From contig JAFRSH010000004.1 in assembly GCA_017427685.1 (NCBI GenBank), forward strand, positions 57,943 through 121,942: 64,000 bases of DNA, read 5' to 3'. The stretch comes from Lachnospiraceae bacterium. Lineage in GTDB: Bacteria; Bacillota; Clostridia; Lachnospirales; Lachnospiraceae. Both the position numbers and the translations under genes were made by a program. Shown in pieces: positions 7,053 through 16,387 of this stretch. Below the pieces are notes generated by a model. The model did no database searches. It worked only from the letters and a program-made list of their open reading frames with translations, and was not told where the DNA came from. The first letter of the stretch is position 1. Every line of letters begins with the position of its first letter.

Positions 7053-8540
7053 ATGGGAAAACTCAAGAGAACGTTTGCGAGTGTTTTTATCATACTAACT
7101 TTTATAGTTGGTTGGTTTTCGGGAATTCAGGTTGAGGCCGCTAATGATATGACATTTGGGTCGCATCCTGATCAGGCATTGGATGTAGGTTTTGATAATC
7201 CTTTCTGTTACTTAGCCGATGAGTACAAATTACCATATGTTGAGGACTATGAAGTAATCGGCGAGTTCACAGATAAAGGCAATTTTAAAGTAACGCTTTC
7301 TAGAACTTATGAACACTCGGAACCGATTAAATTTAAGACTACATTTAATTGGGAGTTCTATGATGATGAGGCTGGTACGATTAAATATCACATCGCTGAA
7401 ACTAAGTATGAAGTAAATTGGGAGTCAAAAGGCGATAAGCAAACAATATGGTTTGACGCGGCTAAAAGTACTGGACAGGTGAAATCAGAAGCAAATAAGT
7501 TTAATGTAGATCCTCCTGCAAAATGGGATAAGATTGTTAAAGTAAACATGGTAACTACCATTGAAAATCCTACGGCAATTCAATACAAAATAGGAACAGA
7601 TCTAACAAATTGTCCTACTGATTGTAATGTTGAATTAGATGAGAAGAAAACAACAATTACTCACACATACACGAATGATGTAGTTGTCAAGGACCCTACA
7701 TATGAAATATACGGTGGCTTCAATAATAGTTCAAGTCCAATAATAACTGCTAAGTTCTTAGGTGATGAGCCTGCTCTCATACAGTTGATGACGTCTATAA
7801 AAGCAGAGGGCGTGTGGAATACAGGAGCTAAGGGAGATTATACAACTAACCCGAAGTGGACACCTTCTGGCATGAATAAGAATGACCTTACACAGTTTAA
7901 AGTTTCAAAGGACAGTGAAGGTCATTATTATTATACTAATAGCGCTTCAAACAAAGGGCCTATAAAGATAAGTGAATGGGACAAGTTTTCCAGAATTGAT
8001 AGGATTACTATAACCACCAGGGTCATTGAAAACTTGAAAGACCTTGGATGTGCGTATGATGTGCAGGACGAACCTTATCCGGCAAACTGGGACCTTTCGT
8101 TAGAGGGAGGAGTGTATATACATACCTGGCTTCCTGATTCTGATTCTGACCCTGCTGATACCGATCCTGTCGAACCATTCTCCAATTACTTCTATGCTCA
8201 CTGGGAACCCGGTGCAGGTAACGATCCCGGTGTTGCTTACATAACCGGTGTTCATTTCAATGGTAATGACTACACGGTAAGTAAGTACAAGAAGTTAAGT
8301 GGTGTCAGCAAGACCTTAAGCAACCTCAAAGTTAAGCCCGACGGTAAGAGTAACCCTAAGTTCACTCTTTCGTCATTCAACTTAAGCAAGGACCCTATCT
8401 ACTTTGAAGCTGATCTTAGTGCATTCAAAGCCGGCAAGACCTACACTTACGATATCGACAATGTTGAAACAACCGTGAACGGTGTCAAGTGGGGATTTAA
8501 GTGGGATGAGAAATGCTCTAAGACCTATACCATACCGTAA
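7053..8540 (+). CDS. Secreted protein of unknown function
   Basis: The product has 495 residues. An N-terminal signal peptide (KLKRTFASVFIILTFIVGWF, then a VEAA cleavage region) marks it as exported. The mature part is rich in beta-type, polar sequence with no motif I recognise. Residues around 365-375 form an acidic Asp/Ser/Pro linker (DSDSDPADTDP), after which a C-terminal domain of about 120 residues begins (FYAHWEPGAGNDPGVAYITG). No transmembrane anchor, sortase motif or lipobox is seen. The first two thirds are AT-rich with codon use unlike the housekeeping genes; the last third is closer to them. The start is supported by AGGAGG at 7041-7046. Confidence 0.65.
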   Translation: MGKLKRTFASVFIILTFIVGWFSGIQVEAANDMTFGSHPDQALDVGFDNPFCYLADEYKLPYVEDYEVIGEFTDKGNFKVTLSRTYEHSEPIKFKTTFNWEFYDDEAGTIKYHIAETKYEVNWESKGDKQTIWFDAAKSTGQVKSEANKFNVDPPAKWDKIVKVNMVTTIENPTAIQYKIGTDLTNCPTDCNVELDEKKTTITHTYTNDVVVKDPTYEIYGGFNNSSSPIITAKFLGDEPALIQLMTSIKAEGVWNTGAKGDYTTNPKWTPSGMNKNDLTQFKVSKDSEGHYYYTNSASNKGPIKISEWDKFSRIDRITITTRVIENLKDLGCAYDVQDEPYPANWDLSLEGGVYIHTWLPDSDSDPADTDPVEPFSNYFYAHWEPGAGNDPGVAYITGVHFNGNDYTVSKYKKLSGVSKTLSNLKVKPDGKSNPKFTLSSFNLSKDPIYFEADLSAFKAGKTYTYDIDNVETTVNGVKWGFKWDEKCSKTYTIP

Positions 8541-8631
8541 TTGTTGATTGGTACTGAGATACCGGCTCTTCATGTTTATGTCGTTGTTACAATCTTTATA
8601 CCGAGGATCAATCGAAAAAGTGTTATTGGAT

Positions 8632-8660
8632 AGCCCGCACCGAAGGTGCGGGTTATTTAT
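8632..8660 (+). terminator. Terminator after the secreted protein gene
   Basis: CCCGCACC (8634-8641) pairs with GGTGCGGG (8645-8652) around a GAA loop, followed by TTATTTATT. This is a good intrinsic terminator. The rest of 8541-8780 shows no gene; a GAGGAGAAGG site precedes the next start. Confidence 0.8.
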
Positions 8661-8780
8661 TGAACAAAAAATGATATTTTCCATGACATAAAAGATTATA
8701 GACAAAACCCCACACTTCTTACATAATCAGACTAAGAGTAATCAGAAGCAGTTGAGAACCGCTTCTGTAGAGGAGAAGGC

Positions 8781-10457
8781 ATGAGATTCGAAGAAAAGAA
8801 CGGAGCACTTTTATGTTACCACGGCGGTGAAATGCTCGAGATCAGGGCGTGGGGCAAGGACTCACTGCGTATCAGAGCCACCATGCAGCGTGATTTCACG
8901 GGTAAGGATTGGGCACTGACCGAAGATCCCGGCAAGTCCGACCCTGTGATCGCATTCTCGGAAGAAGAGATCAAAAATGTGGACGGCTCCACTGTGAAGC
9001 AGCCCCTTGCCACGATCACCAACGGCAGACTTAAGGCTGTTGTCAACTTCGCGGGCATCATCACCTTCTACAGGGATGACAGGCTGATCTTGAGGGAGTA
9101 CTTCCGTTTCTACGGCGGCACGATCTCTAAGGAGAGCAGGTGTCTCAAGATCGTTAACCGCGAGTGGAAGGGTGTGATCGGCGGAAGCGAGTACTCCCTG
9201 AATGTCAAGTTCGAAGCCAACGACGGCGAGAAGCTCTTCGGAATGGGGCAGTACCAGCAGGAGAGCATGGAGCTTAAGGGTTGTATCCTCGAGCTTGCGC
9301 AGCGTAATTCGCAGGCTTCGGTTCCTTTCGCACTATCATCCCTCGGATACGGCTTCCTCTGGAACAACCCTGCGGTCGGCAAGGTGACCTTCGGAAAGAA
9401 CTACACCGAGTGGATCGCATCCGCTACGAAGGAGATGGATTACTGGATCACGGTTGCCGACACCCCGAAGAAGATCCTTGAAAACTATACGGCAGTCACA
9501 GGCAGAGCCGGAGAATTCCCCGAAGACCTGATGGGTCTTTGGCAGTGCAAACTCAGGTATCGTACTCAGGAAGAAGTGCTTGAGGTTGCGAGAAAGTATA
9601 AGGCGGAGGGAATCAAGATCGACCAGATCGTCATCGACTTCTTCCATTGGACTGTTCAGGGCGAGTGGAAGTTCGACCCGAAGTACTGGCCCGACCCCAA
9701 AGCCATGGTCGACGAGCTTCACTCCATGGGTATCAGGGTCATCGTTTCGGTTTGGCCCTCGGTCGACAGAAGAAGCGAGAATTTCTACCCTATGACCGAG
9801 ATGGGTCTCCTCATGAAGACAGAGCGCGGTGCGGTTCAGACTTACGATTTCCAGGGAGACTGCGTCGAGATCGACCCCTTCAACCCCGAAACAGCTAAGT
9901 ACGTGTGGGAGATCTGCAAGAGAAATTACTACGATCTCGGGATCGACGCCTTCTGGCTCGACAACTCCGAGCCCGATCTGACCGTTTATGATTTCGATCA
10001 CTACCGTTACTGCGACGGCCCGGCGCTTGCGATCAGCAACATGTACCCCCAGATGTACAGCCGTATCTTTTATGATGCGATGACGAAGGAGTCTGACAAA
10101 CCCGTTGTAAACCTTTTGAGATGCGCATGGGCGGGCTCGCAGAAGTACGGCAATGTGGTCTGGTCGGGTGACATCCCCTCGACCTTCGAAGCCTTCAGGG
10201 ATCAGATCTGTGGCGGACTCAACATCGGAATCGCGGGCATTCCCTGGTGGACGACCGATATCGGCGGTTTCATGACAGACGATGTGGAGGATCCGGAGTT
10301 CAGGCAGCTTCTCATCCGCTGGTACCAGTTCGCGGTTTACTCGGCAGTCCTTAGAATGCACGGAGACCGCGGCCCCTACACGATCCCCAGACTTGACGAC
10401 AGGGAGCGCGGCGGAGGCTACATGAACACCGGACAGCCCAACGAGCTTTGGAGCTAG
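8781..10457 (+). CDS. GH31 alpha-glycosidase (xylosidase-like), interrupted by TAG
   Basis: The sequence is that of a glycoside hydrolase family 31 enzyme of the alpha-xylosidase/alpha-glucosidase type. It has an N-terminal beta domain to about residue 240, then the TIM barrel (GLWQCKLRYRTQEEV, IDQIVIDFFHW). The nucleophile is Asp394 in FWLDNSEPD and the acid/base Asp464 in WSGDIPSTF. The frame stops at a TAG (10455-10457, codon 559) inside NELWS-stop-GEDNY, where relatives have an aromatic residue. The same frame continues without a gap to 10826. As it stands the product lacks the end of the barrel and the C-terminal beta domains and is probably inactive. Start ATG 8781 has a GAGGAGAAGG ribosome site. 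The neighbour is an acetyl-esterase-like gene, which suggests hemicellulose use. Confidence 0.85.
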   Translation: MRFEEKNGALLCYHGGEMLEIRAWGKDSLRIRATMQRDFTGKDWALTEDPGKSDPVIAFSEEEIKNVDGSTVKQPLATITNGRLKAVVNFAGIITFYRDDRLILREYFRFYGGTISKESRCLKIVNREWKGVIGGSEYSLNVKFEANDGEKLFGMGQYQQESMELKGCILELAQRNSQASVPFALSSLGYGFLWNNPAVGKVTFGKNYTEWIASATKEMDYWITVADTPKKILENYTAVTGRAGEFPEDLMGLWQCKLRYRTQEEVLEVARKYKAEGIKIDQIVIDFFHWTVQGEWKFDPKYWPDPKAMVDELHSMGIRVIVSVWPSVDRRSENFYPMTEMGLLMKTERGAVQTYDFQGDCVEIDPFNPETAKYVWEICKRNYYDLGIDAFWLDNSEPDLTVYDFDHYRYCDGPALAISNMYPQMYSRIFYDAMTKESDKPVVNLLRCAWAGSQKYGNVVWSGDIPSTFEAFRDQICGGLNIGIAGIPWWTTDIGGFMTDDVEDPEFRQLLIRWYQFAVYSAVLRMHGDRGPYTIPRLDDRERGGGYMNTGQPNELWS

Positions 10458-10826
10458 GGTGAGGACAATTACCGCATCATGCGCAGGTACTACGAGATCA
10501 GGATCGGGATGCATGACTACATCAAGTCGCTTTACGAGGAGGCAAGCATTAACGGATCACCGCTTATAAGGCCGATGTTCTACGAATTCCCCGAAGACGC
10601 CAAGTGCTGGGAGATTTCGGATCAGTATATGTTCGGTCCGAAGTACCTTGTGGCACCGATCCTGCACTACAACGAATTCGAGCGCGAGGTTTACCTTCCG
10701 GCGGGGCGGTGGAAACTTGCACACAGAGACGTATATGATAGATGTGAGGATGTTATCGAGGGAGGAAAGACTGTAAGTGTCAAAGCACCTCTTGAATATA
10801 TCCCTGTATTTGAAATAGTTAAATAA
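10458..10826 (+). pseudogene. C-terminal remainder of the GH31 gene after the TAG
   Basis: This segment is in the same frame as 8781-10457 and reads GEDNYRIMRRYYEIR, then SPLIRPMFYEFPED and MFGPKYLVAPIL, which are normal GH31 C-terminal landmarks. It ends YIPVFEIVK. Together the two parts would give about 681 residues, normal for the family. An internal ATG at 10479 could start a short product, but no ribosome site precedes it. I treat the pair as one gene broken by a point mutation (for example Tyr TAC or TAT to TAG) or by a sequencing error. Confidence 0.8.
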
Positions 10827-10864
10827 ATGCTTCTATGGTTCTTTAAATGAATATATGCTAAAAT

Positions 10865-10892
10865 AAAAGTCGGGGTTTCCCCGACTTTTGAT
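10865..10892 (+). terminator. Terminator between the GH31 and esterase genes
   Basis: AAAAGTCGGGG (10865-10875) pairs with CCCCGACTTTT (10879-10889) around TTT, an 11-bp stem with A and T runs on both sides. It can work in both directions. Confidence 0.8.
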
Positions 10893-10914
10893 TTGTTTGA
10901 CAGAGGATACAGCT

Positions 10915-11955
10915 ATGAAGTGTTTCAGAGAGAATATATGGCAGGAAGGCGAGTACAACTACAAGGCGGCGTACGGATTCACACCCAACATCCGCGCGTA
11001 CCTTCACGAGGACGGAGTCGAGCATGACTGCATGATCGTCGTGCCCGGCGGCGGATACTGCATGGTCGTTCCCTCGGAAGCGCAGATCCCCGCGATCGAG
11101 TTCTTCGACAGGGGGATGAACGTCTTTGTTCTCACATATACATCGGATATCACGATGTCGGTACCGCTTATGTTCCAGCCCATGAACGACGCGGCTCGCG
11201 CTGTCAGGTTCATCAGGAGCAGAGCATCGGTCTACGGCATCGAAGGCAAGAAGATCTTCATGTGCGGTTTCTCCGCAGGTGCCCACGTGTGCGGCAGCCT
11301 TGCAGTTCATTATAAGGATGTTAAGGACCCTAACCCCGCCTACGACACTATCAATGCCAGACCTGACGGAGTGATCCTTTCATACCCCGTCATCACGATG
11401 GGAGAGTTCACCCACATCTACTCCATGCAGGCGCTCATCGGGTACGACGAGCCGGCTAAGGAGAAGGAGTATTTCTCACTTGAGAAGCACGTTTCGGAGG
11501 ATACTCCTCCCTGCTTTATCTGGCAGACGGCGGACGACAACCTTGTCCCCGTCGAGAATTCCTACCTCTTCGCCAAAGCGCTGAAAGAGAAGGGTGTTTA
11601 TTTCGCTCATTACGTATTCCCGAGAGGTTTCCACGGACTTTCGGTTCCGAATGCGGATTTCTTTAAGGGCAACATGCCCGATTTCACCATGGAACAGGTC
11701 GAGTACGCCGTTGAAGCTGTCAAAGCGGGCAGAGGTATCGACGTCTCGGAGCGCAGGGTCAAGGAACTCAAGGAGCAGTTCCCCGATCCCGTCACCGGGG
11801 AAGCGAGAGCCGATGAAGGTCTCGCCGGTGATTCGGCCGCACCGGAGTTACAGAATGGCGAGAGCCGTCCCGTATTCCCCGGCGATCCCGTCAAGATGTT
11901 CGCGGATGTCGGGATGTGGCCCGAGCTTGCCATGGCATGGATGTCTCGCATTTGA
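10915..11955 (+). CDS. Alpha/beta hydrolase, acetyl-esterase-like
   Basis: This 346-residue serine hydrolase resembles the BD-FAE / acetylxylan esterase-like group. The oxyanion region is VVPGGGYCMVVP. The nucleophile elbow is CGFSAGAHV, with the serine near residue 118. The acid lies in WQTADDNLVP and the histidine in PRGFHGLSVP. There is no signal peptide, so it acts in the cytoplasm, perhaps on imported acetylated oligosaccharides. The last 90 residues after the fold are an acidic, loosely conserved tail. I chose ATG 10915, preceded by AGAGG; an upstream TTG at 10888 falls in the terminator. The gene sits between a GH31 gene and peptide exporters, so its pathway is only inferred. Confidence 0.8.
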   Translation: MKCFRENIWQEGEYNYKAAYGFTPNIRAYLHEDGVEHDCMIVVPGGGYCMVVPSEAQIPAIEFFDRGMNVFVLTYTSDITMSVPLMFQPMNDAARAVRFIRSRASVYGIEGKKIFMCGFSAGAHVCGSLAVHYKDVKDPNPAYDTINARPDGVILSYPVITMGEFTHIYSMQALIGYDEPAKEKEYFSLEKHVSEDTPPCFIWQTADDNLVPVENSYLFAKALKEKGVYFAHYVFPRGFHGLSVPNADFFKGNMPDFTMEQVEYAVEAVKAGRGIDVSERRVKELKEQFPDPVTGEARADEGLAGDSAAPELQNGESRPVFPGDPVKMFADVGMWPELAMAWMSRI

Positions 11956-11975
11956 CTGAGTAAAGAGGGGAATCG

Positions 11976-14189
11976 ATGAGAGAGGGAAAGACAAAGTCAC
12001 CCGTGAGTCGCGGAGTGGCAAAGGTGCCTGTGATCATGCAGCTCGAAGCACTCGAGTGCGGCGCCGCATGCCTTGCGATGGTCATGGCATACTACGGCAG
12101 GTGGATCCCGCTTGAGCAGATGCGAACGGAGTGCGGCGTCGGACGTGACGGTTCGAACGCGCGCAACGTCATGACCGCAGCCCGCAAGTTCGGCATGGAA
12201 GCGAAGGGCTACAGGCTCACCCCCGAGGATCTGAGGACGAACGGTGCTTTCCCCTGCATCCTGTACTGGGAGTACAATCATTTCGTCGTTTGTTGCGGCT
12301 TCAAGAAAGATTCTGTCGTTATCTGCGACCCCGCCCACGGAACTTACGAAGTGGGAATGGAGCGCTTCAGTGAAGCGTTTGCGGGGGTTGCTCTTTTTAT
12401 GCAACCCGGCGCCGGCTTCGAAACGGGCGGCAGCCATGACAGCCTGCTCTCTTTTGTAAAGAGGAGCTTCGGCAGAGTCAAAAAGTCGCTGTTCTTACTT
12501 GCTTTAGCGGTGCTTCTGCCGCTGATCCCCGAATTCTTCGGTGCAAAACTCACACAAACCGTCACGGACCGCGTGATCGTCGGTGACCGACCCGAGCTCA
12601 TGAGCACGATCCTGATCATCGTCTCCGCTGTGTGCGCCGGCTGGCTCGTGCTCTCATGGATCGCGGCTGTGTACGTCCTCAGAACCAAGGGCAGGCTCGC
12701 GACCGGAGCCACCGCAACGTTTATGTGGAAAGTCCTCGGGTTACCCATAGAATTCTTCGCGCTTCGAATGAACGGAGACATTGAGCGCAGGAAGGAAAGT
12801 GTCAGCGAAGTCACGGGAGGGGTTATAAGCGTTATGCTCCCTCTTGCGATGAACAGCATCGTGGCTATCCTTGCCTTTGTGTTCGTGGTTCCGTACAGCG
12901 TCACTGTTGCTGCCGCGATACTTGCGGCGATCGTTCTCAACCTTTTCCTCACGCAGATCATCGGCAAGAAGAGGATCAACACCGTGCGCACGGCTCAGCG
13001 CGACAGAGGAAGGCTTCTGTCGGCCACGGTCGGAGCTGTCGAAATGATCGAAACGATCAAGTGCAGCGGCGCCGAGAACGGTTATTTCGAAAGATGGGCC
13101 GGATACAGAGCCGGCGTGACGGAGAACAACGTGAGATTATCGAGGCTCAGCATCGTTCTTTCGTTTGTTCCCGAGCTTATAAAGAGCGTTTTGAATGTCT
13201 TCATCCTTGCGTTCGGCGTGGAACTGGTGCTGCGCGGGGACATCACACCCGGAACGATCCTCGCTTTTGAGGGATTTGCCGGCATTATGTTGCGCCCTTC
13301 GGAGAAGGCGGCCTTTGGGGCACAGACGATCGATGAGATGTACACCGATTCGGGCAGGATCGATGATGTCATGAACACGGAGCAGGAAGAGTTCCGTGAC
13401 GACACCGCTCTCAGCGGCACGGAGCCCGGGGACGGAGCTGAGGAGAGCCCGGAGGGTGAGCTCGACAAGCTTACGGGCGCGCTCACCATGAAGAACGTAT
13501 CGTTCGGCTACTCCAAGCACGAACCGCCTCTTATCGAGAATTTCAATCTCGAGCTCAAGCAGGGACAGCGTGTGGCTTTCGTGGGCGCATCGGGTTGCGG
13601 CAAGTCCACACTCGCCAAGCTGATCAGCGGACTTTGCAAGCCCTGGAGCGGAGAGATTCTCTTCGACGGCAAGCCGATCTCGCAGATCGACAGGAGCGTC
13701 TTCACCGGATCTGTGGCCGTTGTGGATCAGGACATCATCCTATTTAACGATACTATCGAGAACAACATAAAGATGTGGGACAGAACCATCGAGGACTTCG
13801 AGATGATACTCGCGGCCAGAGACGCGCAGATCCATGAGGACATCATGCAGCGTGAAGGTGGCTACGGCTACGTCCTCTCCGAAGGCGGAAGGGACATCTC
13901 GGGAGGCGAGCGCCAGAGACTCGAGATCGCCAGAGTCCTTGCACAGGATCCCACAATGATCATCATGGACGAAGCGACGGGAGCTCTTGACGCGAGGACG
14001 GAGCACGAGGTCGTCGAAGCGGTCTGCAACCGCGGCATCACATGCATCGTGATCGCCCACCGCCTCAGCACCGTCAGGGACTGCGACGAGATCATCGTCC
14101 TCGATCACGGCAAAGTAGTTGAGCGCGGAACACATGATGAACTTATGGCAAAACAGGGTGCATACACGCAGTTGATCACCAGTGAGTAA
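11976..14189 (+). CDS. NHLP-type peptide exporter with C39 protease domain
   Basis: This 737-residue ABC transporter resembles the NHLM_micro_ABC1 family. Residues 1-130 are a C39 cysteine protease, with Cys28 in LECGAAC, His102 in EYNHFVV and Asp118 in ICDPAHG. Such domains cut leader peptides after a double glycine. A membrane domain of about six helices spans roughly 165-430. An acidic linker (EEFRDDTALSGTEPGDGAEE) follows, then the ATPase with Walker A GASGCGKST, signature ISGGERQRLEIARV and Walker B MIIMDEATGALD. It starts 20 bases after the esterase and is followed by its likely partner. No peptide substrate gene is seen beside it. Confidence 0.85.
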   Translation: MREGKTKSPVSRGVAKVPVIMQLEALECGAACLAMVMAYYGRWIPLEQMRTECGVGRDGSNARNVMTAARKFGMEAKGYRLTPEDLRTNGAFPCILYWEYNHFVVCCGFKKDSVVICDPAHGTYEVGMERFSEAFAGVALFMQPGAGFETGGSHDSLLSFVKRSFGRVKKSLFLLALAVLLPLIPEFFGAKLTQTVTDRVIVGDRPELMSTILIIVSAVCAGWLVLSWIAAVYVLRTKGRLATGATATFMWKVLGLPIEFFALRMNGDIERRKESVSEVTGGVISVMLPLAMNSIVAILAFVFVVPYSVTVAAAILAAIVLNLFLTQIIGKKRINTVRTAQRDRGRLLSATVGAVEMIETIKCSGAENGYFERWAGYRAGVTENNVRLSRLSIVLSFVPELIKSVLNVFILAFGVELVLRGDITPGTILAFEGFAGIMLRPSEKAAFGAQTIDEMYTDSGRIDDVMNTEQEEFRDDTALSGTEPGDGAEESPEGELDKLTGALTMKNVSFGYSKHEPPLIENFNLELKQGQRVAFVGASGCGKSTLAKLISGLCKPWSGEILFDGKPISQIDRSVFTGSVAVVDQDIILFNDTIENNIKMWDRTIEDFEMILAARDAQIHEDIMQREGGYGYVLSEGGRDISGGERQRLEIARVLAQDPTMIIMDEATGALDARTEHEVVEAVCNRGITCIVIAHRLSTVRDCDEIIVLDHGKVVERGTHDELMAKQGAYTQLITSE

Positions 14190-14200
14190 AGGGGAAAGCT

Positions 14201-16387
14201 TTGGGTTGGTTTGAAGAACAGATTCGTGACCGCAGAAGAGCGGATAAGGCAGTCTTTGAAGATTCCTTCAGACAGATTGCCGGTGCCGTCATGGGCAAAC
14301 GCATGAGCAGAGCCCTTTACGACGACAGACAGGTGACGACCGACGCAGTCGGAGAGATCCTCAGATACTATCACATCAGACCTAAAGAAGTACCTGCGGG
14401 AATGAAGGACATGAACGAGGTACTTGAATTCCTGATGCGTCCCTACGGGATCATGCGCCGTGAGGTCGAGCTCAAGAAGGGCTGGCGCAAGGCCGGACAC
14501 GGAGCGCTCCTCGGCACCAGGAAAGACGACGGAACAGTAGTGGCGCTTCTGCCGCGCGCGGCGGGAGGCTACAGCTTCTTCGACAGAGTGACGGGCAAAA
14601 CGGTGAAGATCACCGGCAGGACCGAAGGCCTGATCGATACACACGCATTTGCGTTCTACAGACCGTTACCCATGAGGAAGATGGGGGTCGGCGAGTTTTA
14701 CACCTTTATCAAGGAACAGCTTAACGGCTTTGACTACGCGCGACTCTTGCTCTCGGTTCTCGTCATCGGTGGGCTGAGCCTTCTGATACCCTATTTCGCT
14801 GGTAACCTGATCAGCGCGACGGCGGAAGGAGCCGGGACCCACATCGCCATGATCACGACTCCGCTTTTCCTGTGCATCAGCGTCATGATAGTGCTGTGCG
14901 GACTTTACAGGAATTTCCTCGTAGCCGGGATCAAAACACGGATCTCGGGCGCGGTGGATGCCGCAGCCCTGATGAGACTTTTGTCGCTGCCTGCGGGCTT
15001 CTTCAGGAATTACAGCGTCGGCGGTCTGGTCGGAAGAGTTTCCGGAGCCGGAGCGCTCGCTGAGAATATCGTCACGTTCGCCGTTGCCGGCGGTATCGGT
15101 GTTTTCCTCAGCGTGATCTACATCATCGCCATGTTCGTCATCGCACCCTCGGCCGCACTTCCCGTGGTCGGGATCGTGCTCCTCGAGCTTGTTGCGGGCC
15201 TGATGTCGATCCTTGTCGGGAACAGGCTCTCGAAGAGTAGGATGCTCCTCGATGTCGAAGAGAAGGGCATCAGCCACGCGATAATCGGCGGTGTCAGCAA
15301 GATCAGGGTTTCCGGCGCCGAAAGAAGGGCTTTCGCCCGTTGGGGCAACGCCTATGCGGAAACGGCCGGACTTACCTATAACCCGCCTTTCATAACCAGA
15401 CTTCCCGTGGTACTTTCACCCGTGATCTCTCTTGTCGGGCTTGTACTTGTGCTCGCGGGTGCAGAAAGAGAAGGCTTCGGGGTGACGGGACTTTTCAGCT
15501 TCTTAGCTGTCTACGGACTCCTGTGCGGTGCCGTGCACTCGATCACGGGACTCTCTCCCGTTATCGCCCGAATCAGACCGGCACTTGAGCTACTGAAGCC
15601 CATCCTTGAGGCAGAACCCGAAGTCAATGAGAACAAATCCATGGTAACAAGGCTTCAGGGCGGTATAGAGCTTTCGAACGTAACGTTCCGCTACAGTGAG
15701 GACATGCCTCTGATATTCGATAACCTGAGTCTTAAGATCAGATCGGGCGAGTACGTTGCGATCGTCGGCAGGACAGGCTGCGGGAAGAGCACACTCTTCA
15801 GGCTTATGCTCGGATTTGAAAGACCCCAGAAGGGCGCGATCTACTACGACGGACGAGACCTTAAAACACTCGATCCGAAGTCCCTCAGAAGGCGTATCGG
15901 CACCGTGCTTCAGGACGGCAAGCTTTTTGCGGGGGATATAGCTTCCAACATCACGATCTCGGCACCCTGGCTCACCAAAGAAGAGCTTTGGGAGGCTGCG
16001 CGGATCGCTGGGATAGCTGATGACATCAGGGCCCTGCCCATGGGCATGAACACGATCATCACCGAGGGTTCGGGCACGATCTCGGGAGGACAGAGACAGA
16101 GGCTCTTAATAGCAAGAGCCGTTGCTCCCCGTCCCGGAATCCTTATGTTTGACGAGGCAACATCGGCTCTTGATAATATCACTCAGAAGAGTGTAAGTGA
16201 CGCACTTGACAAGATGAAGTGCACCAGGATCGTGATTGCACACAGATTGTCGACGATCAGACAGTGCGACAGGATCATAGTACTCGACGGCGGCAAGATC
16301 GCCGAGGAAGGAACCTACGACGAGCTCATAGCACGCAAGGGCGTGTTCGCCGGGCTTGTCGAAAGACAAAGGCTCGGAGCCGGCTGA
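14201..16387 (+). CDS. NHLP-type ABC exporter, second subunit without protease
   Basis: This product of 728 residues matches the NHLM_micro_ABC2 layout. It has an N-terminal cytoplasmic domain of about 160 residues with no C39 motifs, a membrane domain (LLLSVLVIGGLSLLIPYFAG onward), and an ATPase with GRTGCGKST, ISGGQRQRLLIARA and ILMFDEATSALD. It starts at TTG 14201, preceded by AAAGGGG, 11 bases after its partner, so the two are probably translated together as a heterodimer. Known systems also have an HlyD-like adaptor and a precursor peptide; neither is present here. It ends exactly where the opposite-strand mscS gene ends. Confidence 0.85.
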   Translation: MGWFEEQIRDRRRADKAVFEDSFRQIAGAVMGKRMSRALYDDRQVTTDAVGEILRYYHIRPKEVPAGMKDMNEVLEFLMRPYGIMRREVELKKGWRKAGHGALLGTRKDDGTVVALLPRAAGGYSFFDRVTGKTVKITGRTEGLIDTHAFAFYRPLPMRKMGVGEFYTFIKEQLNGFDYARLLLSVLVIGGLSLLIPYFAGNLISATAEGAGTHIAMITTPLFLCISVMIVLCGLYRNFLVAGIKTRISGAVDAAALMRLLSLPAGFFRNYSVGGLVGRVSGAGALAENIVTFAVAGGIGVFLSVIYIIAMFVIAPSAALPVVGIVLLELVAGLMSILVGNRLSKSRMLLDVEEKGISHAIIGGVSKIRVSGAERRAFARWGNAYAETAGLTYNPPFITRLPVVLSPVISLVGLVLVLAGAEREGFGVTGLFSFLAVYGLLCGAVHSITGLSPVIARIRPALELLKPILEAEPEVNENKSMVTRLQGGIELSNVTFRYSEDMPLIFDNLSLKIRSGEYVAIVGRTGCGKSTLFRLMLGFERPQKGAIYYDGRDLKTLDPKSLRRRIGTVLQDGKLFAGDIASNITISAPWLTKEELWEAARIAGIADDIRALPMGMNTIITEGSGTISGGQRQRLLIARAVAPRPGILMFDEATSALDNITQKSVSDALDKMKCTRIVIAHRLSTIRQCDRIIVLDGGKIAEEGTYDELIARKGVFAGLVERQRLGAG

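Noticed and set aside
10455..10457. TAG read as pyrrolysine or as a reassigned sense codon
   Set aside because: TAG ends other genes in the window, no pyl genes are seen, and GH31 enzymes are not known to use pyrrolysine.
9336..10514. Long open frame on the minus strand opposite the GH31 gene
   Set aside because: It mirrors the codon structure of the GH31 gene, has no ribosome site and shows no protein motifs.
10888..10914. Upstream TTG start for the esterase
   Set aside because: It lies in the terminator stem and U-tract; ATG 10915 has a proper AGAGG site.
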